This document shows, one piece after another, positions 7,662-14,614 of a stretch of DNA of 64,000 nt (positions are counted from its first letter, which is position 1; every line of letters begins with the position of its first letter). Under the pieces are notes generated by a model, which was given only the letters and a program-made list of their open reading frames with translations, made no database searches and was not told the origin of the DNA. Source of the stretch: Buttiauxella agrestis ATCC 33320 (lineage in GTDB: Bacteria > Pseudomonadota > Gammaproteobacteria > Enterobacterales > Enterobacteriaceae); NCBI GenBank assembly GCA_024169445.1, contig JALKFA010000001.1, positions 4,154,001 through 4,218,000 of the forward strand, written 5' to 3'. The position numbers were made by a program, and so were the translations under genes.

Positions 7662-9134
7662 TTAGAAGAAGATTGCGCCGGTCTGTTTGTGGTTGTTCTT
7701 GGCTACGGCGAAGTAGCGGAACCCATCTGCGCCGTGTGATGTTTTGTCGTGAAGAGGCTTGTCTTTCCAGCATCCGCGCTTGTCGTCCCACTCTTTGCGG
7801 TATGCCTCAAGGTGAGATATTCCCTCTGCGCACTTCTCTTCATCGAATACGCATTTGGGCAAGACTTCGCGAACCGACTCGATGCCGGTATCAACGCCAG
7901 TTTTAGGCACGACCTTGAATGTCATCGAGTAAACCTGACCGTCGATCTCGTACCCTTCCCGCGCCAGCTCTTTGCGAGACTTAGCGTCAGATCCAAACTC
8001 ACGGTTTTCGATGTCATGCGGCCCCCAGTGCTCCCCGTATTCATAGCCACGGTCTTTCAGCACTTTCATGTAATGCCGCAGGCCTTCACCTGAGTTTTCG
8101 TAGTAGTCGATAACGTGGAACTCTTCACCAACCTCTCGCACGAACCAGATAGCCGTTGAGTCACCCACACCGATATCCCAGAACGTGTGAACCGGTAGAT
8201 GCGCGTTGTCAGGTAGAGCACCAATTCGCTTATTGGTGTAGAGCCAGCGGAATTGTTTGGCGTAATACGCGCCTTCCACTGATTGCTGGAATGCTTCGGC
8301 GGGGATCGTCGGATATTCCCGCTTCATATCGTCGCCGAGCGTTTTCTCTTTGGCGTAATACCAGGCTTTCTGGCGCTCATTGACGACTACGCCGTGCTTG
8401 GTTTCCATCTCAGCGAAGTAATCAACCAGGCGCTGCGGTAATGGCTCTACCGGGTCGATTGCATACTGCGGATTCTTCCACCAGGAGAAGAAGAAAAACT
8501 TCCAGTCGAGCGCGGATAACTGCTTGCCCTGCAACTGAGCTTTCTCAGCTGTTTGGCAGTAATCGAAGAAGTAACCAGCCCGGCCTTCTGCTGTGCTCTC
8601 GATAGTGGCAAAGCAACCGGTTGATACCGCTTCAAAGGCACCAGTGACAATCTCACGCGCTTTGTCTGGATACTTAGCGCATATTTTGCCGAACTCTGAA
8701 ACGTGCAGGTAACGCAGCGTACCGCCACGAAATGACGTGCTGACGTAGAGTGATCCGCCTTTCTTGAATACCAGTTCGCCTGCCGAGTCATTGCTTGCCG
8801 GGTTCGCGGCTTTGATTTCTTCGGGCAGGTTGTCGTATGCGTACTTCACCTTTTCACGAAACAGGCGCTTTGCGTCGTTCAGCGTGTGGGCTATCAGTGC
8901 GCACTTGGCAGACTCGAACAGCGCCGCATCAAGCTGGATGATGCAGACCTCAGTCGTAAAACCGAGTTGGCGGGCCTTTAGGATGATATTGCGAGTGTGG
9001 ATACCTTCGAAGTATTCGCGCTGCTCAGGCGTCATCCTGAAGCGTATCGGCTTGCCTTCTTTGTCGGTTATCCAGTAGAGATTATTCAGCCGCCAGTCTT
9101 TATCAGCCAGCAGCTTGAGATGCTCAGGTTTCAT
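7662..9134 (-). CDS. Terminase large subunit
   Basis: A 490-aa packaging ATPase-nuclease. The N-terminal ATPase has a Walker A-type segment 'KARQLGFTT' near residue 52 and a Walker B-like 'YLHVSEFGK' near residue 148. The C-terminal RNase H-like nuclease is indicated by 'FWDIGVGDSTA', 'GPHDIENREFG' and the terminal 'SHGADGFRYFA' motif. It cuts and pumps concatemeric DNA into proheads with the small subunit, to which it is coupled by TAATG. Confidence 0.93.
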   Translation of the reverse strand: MKPEHLKLLADKDWRLNNLYWITDKEGKPIRFRMTPEQREYFEGIHTRNIILKARQLGFTTEVCIIQLDAALFESAKCALIAHTLNDAKRLFREKVKYAYDNLPEEIKAANPASNDSAGELVFKKGGSLYVSTSFRGGTLRYLHVSEFGKICAKYPDKAREIVTGAFEAVSTGCFATIESTAEGRAGYFFDYCQTAEKAQLQGKQLSALDWKFFFFSWWKNPQYAIDPVEPLPQRLVDYFAEMETKHGVVVNERQKAWYYAKEKTLGDDMKREYPTIPAEAFQQSVEGAYYAKQFRWLYTNKRIGALPDNAHLPVHTFWDIGVGDSTAIWFVREVGEEFHVIDYYENSGEGLRHYMKVLKDRGYEYGEHWGPHDIENREFGSDAKSRKELAREGYEIDGQVYSMTFKVVPKTGVDTGIESVREVLPKCVFDEEKCAEGISHLEAYRKEWDDKRGCWKDKPLHDKTSHGADGFRYFAVAKNNHKQTGAIFF

Positions 9135-9736
9135 TACGCCCCCTGAGACAATGAATCCATCAGGTCAGAAAGTTTCTTAACAGAGCTGTCGCCTTCCGGC
9201 CCGTCGATATCGTATGCCTGCCGCTCAAGTCCGATGAGGTTCTTCAGCGCGTCACTCAGCGCCTTAACTGACTTCACTCGCTCCGGCATGCTTATCACCT
9301 TCTGATAAATCTCATTCAGACGGTCCTGGCCTTTATCGTCGGGGTTGAACATCAACTCGCCGAGCCTTTCCAGAGCGGCGACATCAGCACACTCAGCGCC
9401 AAGCTCATCAAACAGAGCATTAGTGATTGCCCTGGCACGACGAATATCGCCACGATGTTCCATGCGGACGTTGGCAATGACTTCGGCGTTAGCCTCAATC
9501 AGTATCCGTTCGTTGGTAGCCGTTTCAGTGGATACCTTGCTGGATACCTCGCGTTTGGATACCAGCGCGTCAGCTTTGGCTTTTATCTTCGCCTTGAGGT
9601 CACGTTCCCATCCATCACGCTTTGCTCGCTTATTCACAGCGCCGTGAGTGATGCCATGTAACGAGGCAATTTCTCTTATGGACATCAACCCAGCCCGGTA
9701 AGCCGATTCGATGGCCTCCCAATCTGGTTTTGCCAT
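9134..9736 (-). CDS. Terminase small subunit
   Basis: A 200-aa protein with an N-terminal helix-turn-helix (residues ~5-40: 'WEAIESAYRAGLMSIREIASLHGITHGAVNKRAKRDGW'), then a long helical oligomerisation region. This is the DNA-recognition subunit that marks pac/cos sites. It lies immediately upstream of the large subunit with a one-base TAATG overlap. The HTH and synteny make the call strong. Confidence 0.88.
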   Translation of the reverse strand: MAKPDWEAIESAYRAGLMSIREIASLHGITHGAVNKRAKRDGWERDLKAKIKAKADALVSKREVSSKVSTETATNERILIEANAEVIANVRMEHRGDIRRARAITNALFDELGAECADVAALERLGELMFNPDDKGQDRLNEIYQKVISMPERVKSVKALSDALKNLIGLERQAYDIDGPEGDSSVKKLSDLMDSLSQGA

Positions 9737-9741
9737 AACTG

Positions 9742-9936
9742 TTATTCCTTGGTTTCTTCTTCCACTACCGGCGTAAACAGGATCTCGCTCAGTTCATCCG
9801 GCTGAATGTAGCGCCACTCACCATCCTTGTTAGCCACGGCAAACAGACCATTAACAAGTTGAGGCTCTTTAACGGTCATGATGCCTTCGTAGACAGTTCC
9901 GTCTTTCTTCTTGGCTGTTACGTTGTAGTTGGGCAT
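9742..9936 (-). CDS. Small phage protein (64 aa)
   Basis: I choose the ATG giving MPNYNVTAKKKDGTVYEG (64 aa), preceded by AGAGGTATCACC, rather than an upstream ATG without a ribosome site. It is a small beta-rich protein with an acidic end (VVEEETKE). It sits 5 bp before the terminase small subunit. Function unknown; possibly part of the packaging module. Confidence 0.6.
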   Translation of the reverse strand: MPNYNVTAKKKDGTVYEGIMTVKEPQLVNGLFAVANKDGEWRYIQPDELSEILFTPVVEEETKE

Positions 9937-9997
9937 GGTGATACCTCTATTGGTCATTATCGAAGTCACTGATTCAATGATCTGGATGATGGCCAAT

Positions 9998-10020
9998 AAA
10001 AAACCGCCCGAAGGCGGCTT
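9998..10020 (-). terminator. Rho-independent terminator
   Basis: On the minus strand: stem GCCGCC, loop TTCG, stem GGCGG(T), then TTTTTT. It lies between the gene at 10037-10225 and the terminase operon and probably limits late read-through unless Q-modified polymerase passes. Confidence 0.8.
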
Positions 10021-10036
10021 AAATTCTAAGGTTTAA

Positions 10037-10225
10037 CTAGACCTTGTTGAGATTAACAATTGTAATCTCGGCATCGGGATGATGCATTTTGAATTGCCAC
10101 AGGATTGCGTCTAAAGCAGCCTTTGGATCATCATATTCAGCAATAATGTTTGACGACAATATTCCGGAGTCTTTGGCCAATACACCTTTTTCCATTATTT
10201 CTACGCAATAAAACCACTGGCTCAT
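10037..10225 (-). CDS. Small phage protein (62 aa)
   Basis: The start giving MSQWFYCVEIMEKGVLAKDS is preceded by GAGAGAAAA and is preferred over the in-frame ATGs upstream. The protein has aromatic residues at the N-terminus and a helix 'DDPKAALDAILWQFKMHH'. It is flanked by two terminators, so it looks like an independent accessory cassette in the late region. Not recognised. Confidence 0.5.
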   Translation of the reverse strand: MSQWFYCVEIMEKGVLAKDSGILSSNIIAEYDDPKAALDAILWQFKMHHPDAEITIVNLNKV

Positions 10226-10380
10226 TTTTCTCTCCTTTATCAAAGCCATCATCTTACTTCAATAAAGATTAATTTCGCACTCAGATAGATTCTGGATAAG
10301 AAATTTGTGACGCATAGTCTTCGTTAATGCTGTTACGGGTTTACGTGGAGACGGGTCGGTTCACACGTTCTTGCAGGCAT

Positions 10381-10404
10381 AAAAAAAGGCCGCATAAGCG
10401 ACCC
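10381..10404 (-). terminator. Rho-independent terminator (GGTCGC/GCGGCC family)
   Basis: On the minus strand: GGTCGC, loop TTAT, GCGGCC, then TTTTTTT. It follows the gene at 10421-10663. The stem is identical to that of the terminators at 4931, 12961, 23529 and 23719. Confidence 0.8.
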
Positions 10405-10420
10405 GTTCTTGATTTGATAT

Positions 10421-10663
10421 TTATCTTAGTCCCAGCCATCGCAGGAAGCCTTTAATGCTATTGGCCTTCTTGTTGTAATGCGATAAGCACTCATCAATCA
10501 CATCCTGTACGGTGATGTGATGCATGGATTTTGTTCCTGCCTCTGTGTGCTTACGATCCGCAACGCTGAAAATGCGAACGTTAAAGATATCGCCTGCCTT
10601 TTGAATATCGTAACGGTAGGTGATGTCGTTAACGCCGCCAATGTATAGCTGCATATTTCTCAT
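10421..10663 (-). CDS. Small phage protein (80 aa)
   Basis: The chosen start gives MRNMQLYIGGVNDITYRYDI, with TTAGGAGTCATT upstream as a good ribosome site. It has a beta-rich N-terminal half and a basic C-terminal helix (HYNKKANSIKGFLRWLGLR), which could touch nucleic acid or membrane. It lies between two terminators in the late region after the KilA-N gene. Function unknown. Confidence 0.5.
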   Translation of the reverse strand: MRNMQLYIGGVNDITYRYDIQKAGDIFNVRIFSVADRKHTEAGTKSMHHITVQDVIDECLSHYNKKANSIKGFLRWLGLR

Positions 10664-10843
10664 AATGACTCCTAATGTTTCTAGCAAAGTCATTTTACAC
10701 AAGAATGTGAATAAAGAATGAATTTCGCAGGTTTGCGGTGCTTCACAGCAGGACTGCCCCACTTCTCGTCTTTCCGAGCCGCCAAGATTGGATCACTCTC
10801 CTTGCGGGGCTACACAATCTGGTTCCTTGTCGGAGGATTCGTT

Positions 10844-10872
10844 AAGAGCCGTTGTGAAAGTGGCTCTTTTTT
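10844..10872 (+). terminator. Plus-strand rho-independent terminator in a gene-free gap
   Basis: AAGAGCC...GGCTCTT followed by TTTTTT on the plus strand, in the gap 10664-10904 between two minus-strand genes. No plus-strand protein gene ends here. On the minus strand the T-run after the stem is much weaker, so the signal is oriented to stop plus-strand (antisense) transcription. Confidence 0.6.
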
Positions 10873-10904
10873 CATATATATCAGTGCACTCAAAATTGAG
10901 TGGG

Positions 10905-11432
10905 CTATGCGACCTTACCTTCCATTAGTGCAACCATGTCTGGATCCATCTGGTCGATAATTCTTTCACGCGCACCATTCAGAATTTGCTTTCGACCGCC
11001 AACGCCCCACTTGTTCATGGTTTTGGCGCAGTTGCTCACTTCTTTCGTTTCGTTCGCGATCAACAAGTCGAGCCGGTTAAGTCGCGTCATGTTGCTTACG
11101 CCATTTAGCACTGCTTCACGGAAGGTGTTGTATACCCGGATTTCAAACATTGGATTCAGCCAGGCTGCATAGCGAATGGCGATTAACTCCAATCCCCAAG
11201 AACCCTGTTCTTTCCCGCCGCGTATGGTTTTTACCGATGCGATTTTTGTCGCATCGCTCAATGCTCTGATGAATCGCTTGATTTGACGGCTTTTAAGAAA
11301 TTCACCGGGTCGCTGAGATTCATTTGCCTCACCTTTCATTACGGCGGCGGCATGCAGGTCATTGAGGCTGTATCGACCATCGTGATCTACGCGAACTGAA
11401 ATGCCATTAACAATTACTGTTGGGTGTTGCAT
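10905..11432 (-). CDS. KilA-N domain DNA-binding protein
   Basis: The start giving MQHPTVIVNGISVRVDHDGR (175 aa) is chosen because the KilA-N fold begins at this point; upstream ATGs lack a ribosome site. The KilA-N core 'DGRYSLNDLHAAA' near residues 18-31 and 'GSWGLELIAIRYAAWLNPMFEIRVYNTFREAV' near 87-118 are diagnostic. The C-terminal third is helical. Such proteins are phage regulators or anti-repressor-like proteins of uncertain targets. It lies between the lysis genes and terminase as a monocistronic accessory gene. Confidence 0.85.
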   Translation of the reverse strand: MQHPTVIVNGISVRVDHDGRYSLNDLHAAAVMKGEANESQRPGEFLKSRQIKRFIRALSDATKIASVKTIRGGKEQGSWGLELIAIRYAAWLNPMFEIRVYNTFREAVLNGVSNMTRLNRLDLLIANETKEVSNCAKTMNKWGVGGRKQILNGARERIIDQMDPDMVALMEGKVA

Positions 11433-11584
11433 AGCGTTTACCTTTCTTTGAGATGAACCTTTGCCGCAATGGAAATCAGCCCACCGAAGGCTCGCCAGCA
11501 CAAACTGACTTCCTCAAAGGCTCATTTCAAAGTGGTGGTTCGGTGTGTTTAAGTGCGCATTGCGGGCGCATTTACTGCAGATAC

Positions 11585-11611
11585 AAAAAAGCCCCGCGTT
11601 GCTGCGAGGCT
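11585..11611 (-). terminator. Rho-independent terminator after the lysis cassette
   Basis: On the minus strand: AAGCCTCGC, loop AGCAAC, GCGGGGCTT, then TTTTTTG. It follows Rz/Rz1 and closes the lysis cassette. The stem resembles that of tR' at 13079-13104. Confidence 0.8.
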
Positions 11612-11656
11612 TATTGAAAGGACTTTGTACTTTGCAAAGTTCATGCAAAACATTTT

Positions 11657-12112
11657 TTATTTCAGGCACTGCTCTCTGATGTAATCCTGCAAATATCTCA
11701 CTTGCCCCGTCATGGTTTCGATACCGGATCGGAGACGCCAATAATCCCGCTCAGCATCTGCTGCAAGTTCGGGGGAGGAAGCATCGCCCATGCTGCCGGT
11801 TGCGGTGGATTTGCTTTTGCAGGTGGCGTTGAGCTGCAACCGACGCTTGCCAGTAGCAACGTCATCACGAAGATCTTCGATAGTGGCTTTGGCATCAGCC
11901 AGTTCCTTAGTGTATTTGGTGTCGAGTGCTGCGACGTCGCGTTGACGAGTTTGCAGGTCTTTCACTGTATCTTGCGATAGCTTGAGATCATGCTCTGCGG
12001 TAATGGCGCGGTCGTAATTGCTTCTGGCTATCTTCGCAGTCACAACCAACAACAGGATGAGCAGCGCGGCGAGGATGACCCGCCAGTGTCTGGCTATGGC
12101 TTCCCGTAGCAT
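11657..12112 (-). CDS. Rz: i-spanin Rz
   Basis: The inner-membrane spanin subunit that, with Rz1, fuses inner and outer membranes in the last step of lysis. I start at MLREAIARHWRVILAALL (151 aa), which places the single N-terminal transmembrane segment at ~9-27. The long periplasmic coiled coil contains 'MQTRQRDVAALDTKYTKEL'-type sequence, nearly identical to lambda Rz at 'RQRDVAALD-KYTKELADAKA'. It ends 'YIREQCLK'. The start overlaps the end of the endolysin gene by 19 bp. Confidence 0.93.
   Translation of the reverse strand: MLREAIARHWRVILAALLILLLVVTAKIARSNYDRAITAEHDLKLSQDTVKDLQTRQRDVAALDTKYTKELADAKATIEDLRDDVATGKRRLQLNATCKSKSTATGSMGDASSPELAADAERDYWRLRSGIETMTGQVRYLQDYIREQCLK
11710..11895 (-). 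CDS. Rz1: o-spanin Rz1 (lipoprotein nested in Rz)
   Basis: A 61-aa ORF entirely inside Rz in another frame, the classical lambda arrangement. The signal peptide ends in a lipobox LASVGC with Cys20 as lipidation site. The mature part is short and proline-rich (TPPAKANPPQPAAW), as in lambda Rz1. It is anchored in the outer membrane and pairs with the C-terminus of Rz across the periplasm. Confidence 0.9.
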   Translation of the reverse strand: MPKPLSKIFVMTLLLASVGCSSTPPAKANPPQPAAWAMLPPPNLQQMLSGIIGVSDPVSKP

Positions 12113-12570
12113 AGTTGCCGCTCCACTTCGCGCCGGGTGATTAAACCTTTCCATTGTTTGCCACCGGCATAAGTCCATCGCTTAAGCTGATCGCATGCCC
12201 CAGGAGTATCTCCCTGGTTGAGTTTCTTCAGCAGTGTTGATGACTTGAATGCGCTCACACCTACGTTATAGGTGAATGAGTACAGAGAGGCCTTCTGGTA
12301 ATCGTTCAGCTTAACCTTCACAGAGCTATCGACCGCCGCAACCGCCGGAAGCATGTGCTTATATAGCAGGTTGTCGCACTCGGCTTTTGTGTAGGTCTTA
12401 CCCATCACTACATCAGAGCCGGTCACGCCAGCGCACACTGTTGGGATGCCAATCGGATCAAGATATGGGGTGTATTTCACTCCCTCCTGATCAGTGATAA
12501 GCACGCCACCAATCGCTATCGCACCGGCTGATGCTGCGCCAATAAGCTTGTTGCGTAGAGACGAATTCAT
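12094..12570 (-). CDS. SAR endolysin (phage 21 R-like lysozyme)
   Basis: A 158-aa muramidase of the T4-lysozyme family. Residues ~8-26 form a weakly hydrophobic, Gly/Ala-rich signal-anchor-release segment instead of a cleaved signal. The catalytic triad spacing E-x8-D-x5-T is kept as E29, D38, T44. The C-terminal 'QGDTPGACDQLKRWTYAGGK' then 'WKGLITRREVERQLC' is nearly the phage 21 sequence. The usual C-H-G-H-T-G segment reads CAGVTG here. It is exported by Sec and activated when the holin depolarises the membrane. Confidence 0.93.
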   Translation of the reverse strand: MNSSLRNKLIGAASAGAIAIGGVLITDQEGVKYTPYLDPIGIPTVCAGVTGSDVVMGKTYTKAECDNLLYKHMLPAVAAVDSSVKVKLNDYQKASLYSFTYNVGVSAFKSSTLLKKLNQGDTPGACDQLKRWTYAGGKQWKGLITRREVERQLCYGKP

Positions 12571-12843
12571 TCAAATCTCCCGGGGCGCTTTCTGACTGAG
12601 GTCAGCGATAACTTGAGCTGTGGCTGAAGGGTTTTTTACGTCTGTCTTGCTCAGGATGTCTTGCAGTATCTTCGTGCGCTTCATCTGCTCACGCTTGTTG
12701 AGCCGGTATGTGAGGACGCCGAGGATAATGCTAAAGGCGACACCAATTATGAAGCCCCAATCCTGTAGGGACAGGCTGGCAAAGAAAGCCGCAAGACCAG
12801 CACTACCGTATGAGGCGTTACTGTATCTTTCGTCCATCTTCAT
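12571..12843 (-). CDS. Holin (phage 21 S-like pinholin type)
   Basis: A 90-aa protein starting MKMDERYSNASYGSAG; the start has GAGGAGAGAGACT upstream. It has two hydrophobic segments, a weak Gly/Ala/Ser-rich one (~12-25) and a strong one 'WGFIIGVAFSIILGVLTYRL' (~30-49), then a basic tail. Phage 21 holin has the same layout and begins MKSMDK, with a dual start making holin and antiholin; here M1 and M3 could do the same. It abuts the SAR endolysin, the expected partner of a pinholin. Confidence 0.85.
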   Translation of the reverse strand: MKMDERYSNASYGSAGLAAFFASLSLQDWGFIIGVAFSIILGVLTYRLNKREQMKRTKILQDILSKTDVKNPSATAQVIADLSQKAPREI

Positions 12844-12960
12844 AGTCTCTCTCCTCGCGTTGTTGGCGGGAGCTGTGTGTGTTCGGGGAAAGCGCCATCC
12901 ATGCCACGGCACGTTATCTATGAGTGATATTGGTTGCTGGATGGTTGGCGCTAAATATGA

Positions 12961-12983
12961 GAAAGGCCGCTCTATGGCGACCT
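12961..12983 (-). terminator. Hairpin of the GGTCGC/GCGGCC family, between tRNA and holin
   Basis: On the minus strand: GGTCGC, loop CATAGA, GCGGCC, then TTTCTC. The T-run is imperfect, so termination may be weak. The stem is the same as at four other sites in the prophage. Confidence 0.55.
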
Positions 12984-12992
12984 TGATTTAAT

Positions 12993-13070
12993 TGGTGGGC
13001 CGTGGAGGATTCGAACCTGCCTACCTTTCCCTTATGAGGGGATTGCTCATACCTGATGAGCTTTCGGCCC
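12993..13070 (-). tRNA. Phage tRNA, anticodon CAT (Met or lysidine-type Ile)
   Basis: A cloverleaf can be drawn on the minus strand: acceptor GGGCCG pairing CGGCCC, D-stem GCTC/GAGC with a GG-containing loop, anticodon loop CTCATAA, T-loop TTCGAAT, and an encoded CCA end. Three stem positions are mismatched (7-66 A-A, 27-43 A-A, and C-C in the T-stem), so it is divergent. It lies in the late leader, downstream of tR' and upstream of the holin, where Stx-type lambdoid phages also carry tRNAs. Whether it is charged with Met or Ile cannot be decided from sequence. Confidence 0.78.
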
Positions 13071-13078
13071 TGAAACGC

Positions 13079-13104
13079 AAAAAGCCCCGCACGAGGCGAG
13101 GCTT
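13079..13104 (-). terminator. Late terminator tR' (target of Q antitermination)
   Basis: On the minus strand: AGCCTCGCC, loop TCGT, GCGGGGCT, then TTTTTGCG. It lies about 60 bp downstream of the Q stop codon and upstream of the tRNA and lysis genes, the position of lambda tR'. Q-modified polymerase from pR' must read through it to express all late genes. The pR' promoter should lie in 13105-13162; I see no clear consensus there. Confidence 0.75.
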
Positions 13105-13162
13105 ATATTTTGTGGCGACGTAACTAAGACACACATACGGCACCTTATCTGCTAATAGTGGC

Positions 13163-13678
13163 TCATTGGCTCAATGCAGTCAACCACTTATTATCAATTT
13201 CCTTCACGTTAGCGACACGTTTACGTTCATTCATAGCAGGATACAGCTTTTGGTAGATTAACCACTGTGATGCAGCGAGTATCTGATCAACCTCACGACG
13301 ACACGTTACCAGTGATGGTGCACGGAACCGGTCACCACCCCGGCCTGTCATTTTGCGAGGAATTGCGCACTTGTGGTAGTAAGCTGCAATTGATCGCTTT
13401 GATGCCAGGTGGACGTAATAACTCAGCACAATGCCGAACGCTTTTTTATCAATGCACATGACGGAATCTACGACCTGAGAAATCAACATTCCGTCATCGT
13501 CATTGCACATTGGTCTTTCTGGATAGCGCGATGGTTCTACTGTGGCCATGTACTGAGCGATAACACTGCTCATGCGCTTTTCTAGTCTCCCCGAATACAC
13601 CCACGCCCCGAATAACTCCATCCAGTTATCCAGCCAATCAAGCTGCTCTTTTGTCAGGTTCAACTCTGTCGCTTTCAC
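13163..13678 (-). CDS. Q: Late antiterminator Q (Phage_antitermQ-like)
   Basis: A 171-aa protein with a GTG start that overlaps the previous stop (GTGA). The central 'RPMCNDDDGMLISQVVDSVM' resembles the 'CCDDDAM' signature of phage 82-type Q proteins, and a C-terminal HTH-like segment follows ('SKRSIAAYYHKCAIPRKM'). Q binds near the late promoter and lets RNA polymerase pass tR'. Location at the end of the nin operon, just before a terminator, tRNA and holin, supports the call. Confidence 0.82.
   Translation of the reverse strand: MKATELNLTKEQLDWLDNWMELFGAWVYSGRLEKRMSSVIAQYMATVEPSRYPERPMCNDDDGMLISQVVDSVMCIDKKAFGIVLSYYVHLASKRSIAAYYHKCAIPRKMTGRGGDRFRAPSLVTCRREVDQILAASQWLIYQKLYPAMNERKRVANVKEIDNKWLTALSQ
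13353..13366 (+). promoter_or_regulatory. Candidate CII-dependent antisense promoter PaQ inside Q
   Basis: On the plus strand inside the Q gene, TTGC-GAGGAA-TTGC is an exact TTGC-N6-TTGC CII recognition pattern. A possible -10 TAAGCT starts 13 bases after the second TTGC, the same distance as in lambda PRE. In lambda, CII drives an antisense transcript (PaQ) from within Q to delay late genes. The position and orientation match; activity is inferred. Confidence 0.55.
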
Positions 13679-13836
13679 AGTCTTGCCCTCCGGCGCTGTT
13701 TCGCTTTGCGGCGCTCTGCTGCTTTACCGGTTCTACGGTTATTGGTGAGCGGGTATGAGTAGCCACTTGATGGGAATGGTCGAAAGTTCGAGGCCATTGA
13801 TGCAATGGTGAGTGCTATTGCTGCGTGTAGCTTCAT
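13675..13836 (-). CDS. Small basic phage protein upstream of Q (53 aa)
   Basis: A 53-aa ORF, MKLHAAIALTIASMASNF onward. Both ends are coupled: its ATG overlaps the preceding stop (ATGA) and its stop overlaps the GTG of Q. The last 20 residues are extremely arginine/lysine-rich (ERRKAKQRRRARL), suggesting nucleic-acid binding. It may also set Q translation by coupling (inference). Not recognised as a named nin gene. Confidence 0.65.
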   Translation of the reverse strand: MKLHAAIALTIASMASNFRPFPSSGYSYPLTNNRRTGKAAERRKAKQRRRARL

Positions 13837-14015
13837 GCTTTACCTCTCTCGATGGCAGCGTTAAGCCCACTCAGAACCATGTCTGTAAAAATGCCTTTCC
13901 CGTTAACTGCGACATGGGCGTTAATCTCCCTTAACGCGCTTTTCAGTAGCCCGACATTCACGGTTACGGGTCGGCTATTAACTGCGCTCAATTTCTCAAG
14001 CTCTTTAATGCTCAT
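13833..14015 (-). CDS. Small nin-region protein (60 aa)
   Basis: A 60-aa protein, MSIKELEKLSAVNSRPVTVN onward, overlapping ninG by ATGA at its start and the next small gene at its end. It is predicted helical ('VGLLKSALREINAHVAVN', 'TDMVLSGLNAAIERGKA'). No membrane segment or metal motif. Function unknown. Confidence 0.65.
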   Translation of the reverse strand: MSIKELEKLSAVNSRPVTVNVGLLKSALREINAHVAVNGKGIFTDMVLSGLNAAIERGKA

Positions 14016-14614
14016 GCTGCATGCTCCATTGTTCGCTTGCGTAGTTTTTCGTAATGGCGAGCCCGTCGCGTGAAGATGGATTTCACACGCTTCAGGTAAT
14101 CGATATCGAACTTGCGTGGTTTGTTGTCGTGCTCAATGCGCTGTACGCGCTCTGGGCCGATTTTCTCGATGAGGTTGATACGGAATGGAATCAGGTTGCC
14201 GGATAGCTCCCTGTTGCATCTCACACAGCCTGCGTGGATGTTGAAAACGTTAAACCTTAAATGTGCTGCCGAGCCTCTTGAACGGTAATGACTTGCGTCT
14301 ACTGCCCCACCTCTTACCCCGTAAACCAGTGGCTTCCCGCATGCTATGCAAGGCTTGCCATAGTCACGCCAAAAAATGAACCGGTTAACAGCTACCTGAG
14401 CCTCTTTGTTCCAGTCGGATGCGGTCTTGAGTTTCTCCCGCCTGACTTTCAGATTGGCGCGGTCTGCTTTGTCTTGCTTGTCTTGCTCTTTCTGCTTGCC
14501 GTGGGATATGGCGCAAGGTATTGAGCAGGTTCTTTGGAGTGAGTTACGAGGGGTAAATTCTTTGGTGCAGATGAGGCATTTCTTGGGCTTCGGCGGTTGG
14601 CGCCTGTCAGCCAT
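14012..14614 (-). CDS. ninG: NinG / Rap recombination endonuclease
   Basis: A 200-aa protein of the NinG family. The N-terminal zinc site is 'CLICTKEFTPRNSLQRTCSIPC'-like (Cys 13, 16, 31, 35). The second half carries 'GKPCIACGK', 'DASHYRSRG', 'LRFNVFNIHAGCVRCN' and 'LSGNLIPFR', matching lambda Rap in 'HYRS', 'LRFNEDNIH' and 'SGNLVPYR'. Rap is a structure-specific endonuclease that increases phage recombination. It is in the nin operon with 4- to 8-bp overlaps to both neighbours. Confidence 0.92.
   Translation of the reverse strand: MADRRQPPKPKKCLICTKEFTPRNSLQRTCSIPCAISHGKQKEQDKQDKADRANLKVRREKLKTASDWNKEAQVAVNRFIFWRDYGKPCIACGKPLVYGVRGGAVDASHYRSRGSAAHLRFNVFNIHAGCVRCNRELSGNLIPFRINLIEKIGPERVQRIEHDNKPRKFDIDYLKRVKSIFTRRARHYEKLRKRTMEHAA

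Noticed and set aside
11514-11741. 75-codon minus-strand frame after Rz
   Set aside because: It overlaps Rz/Rz1 in a third frame and runs through the terminator; no ribosome site.
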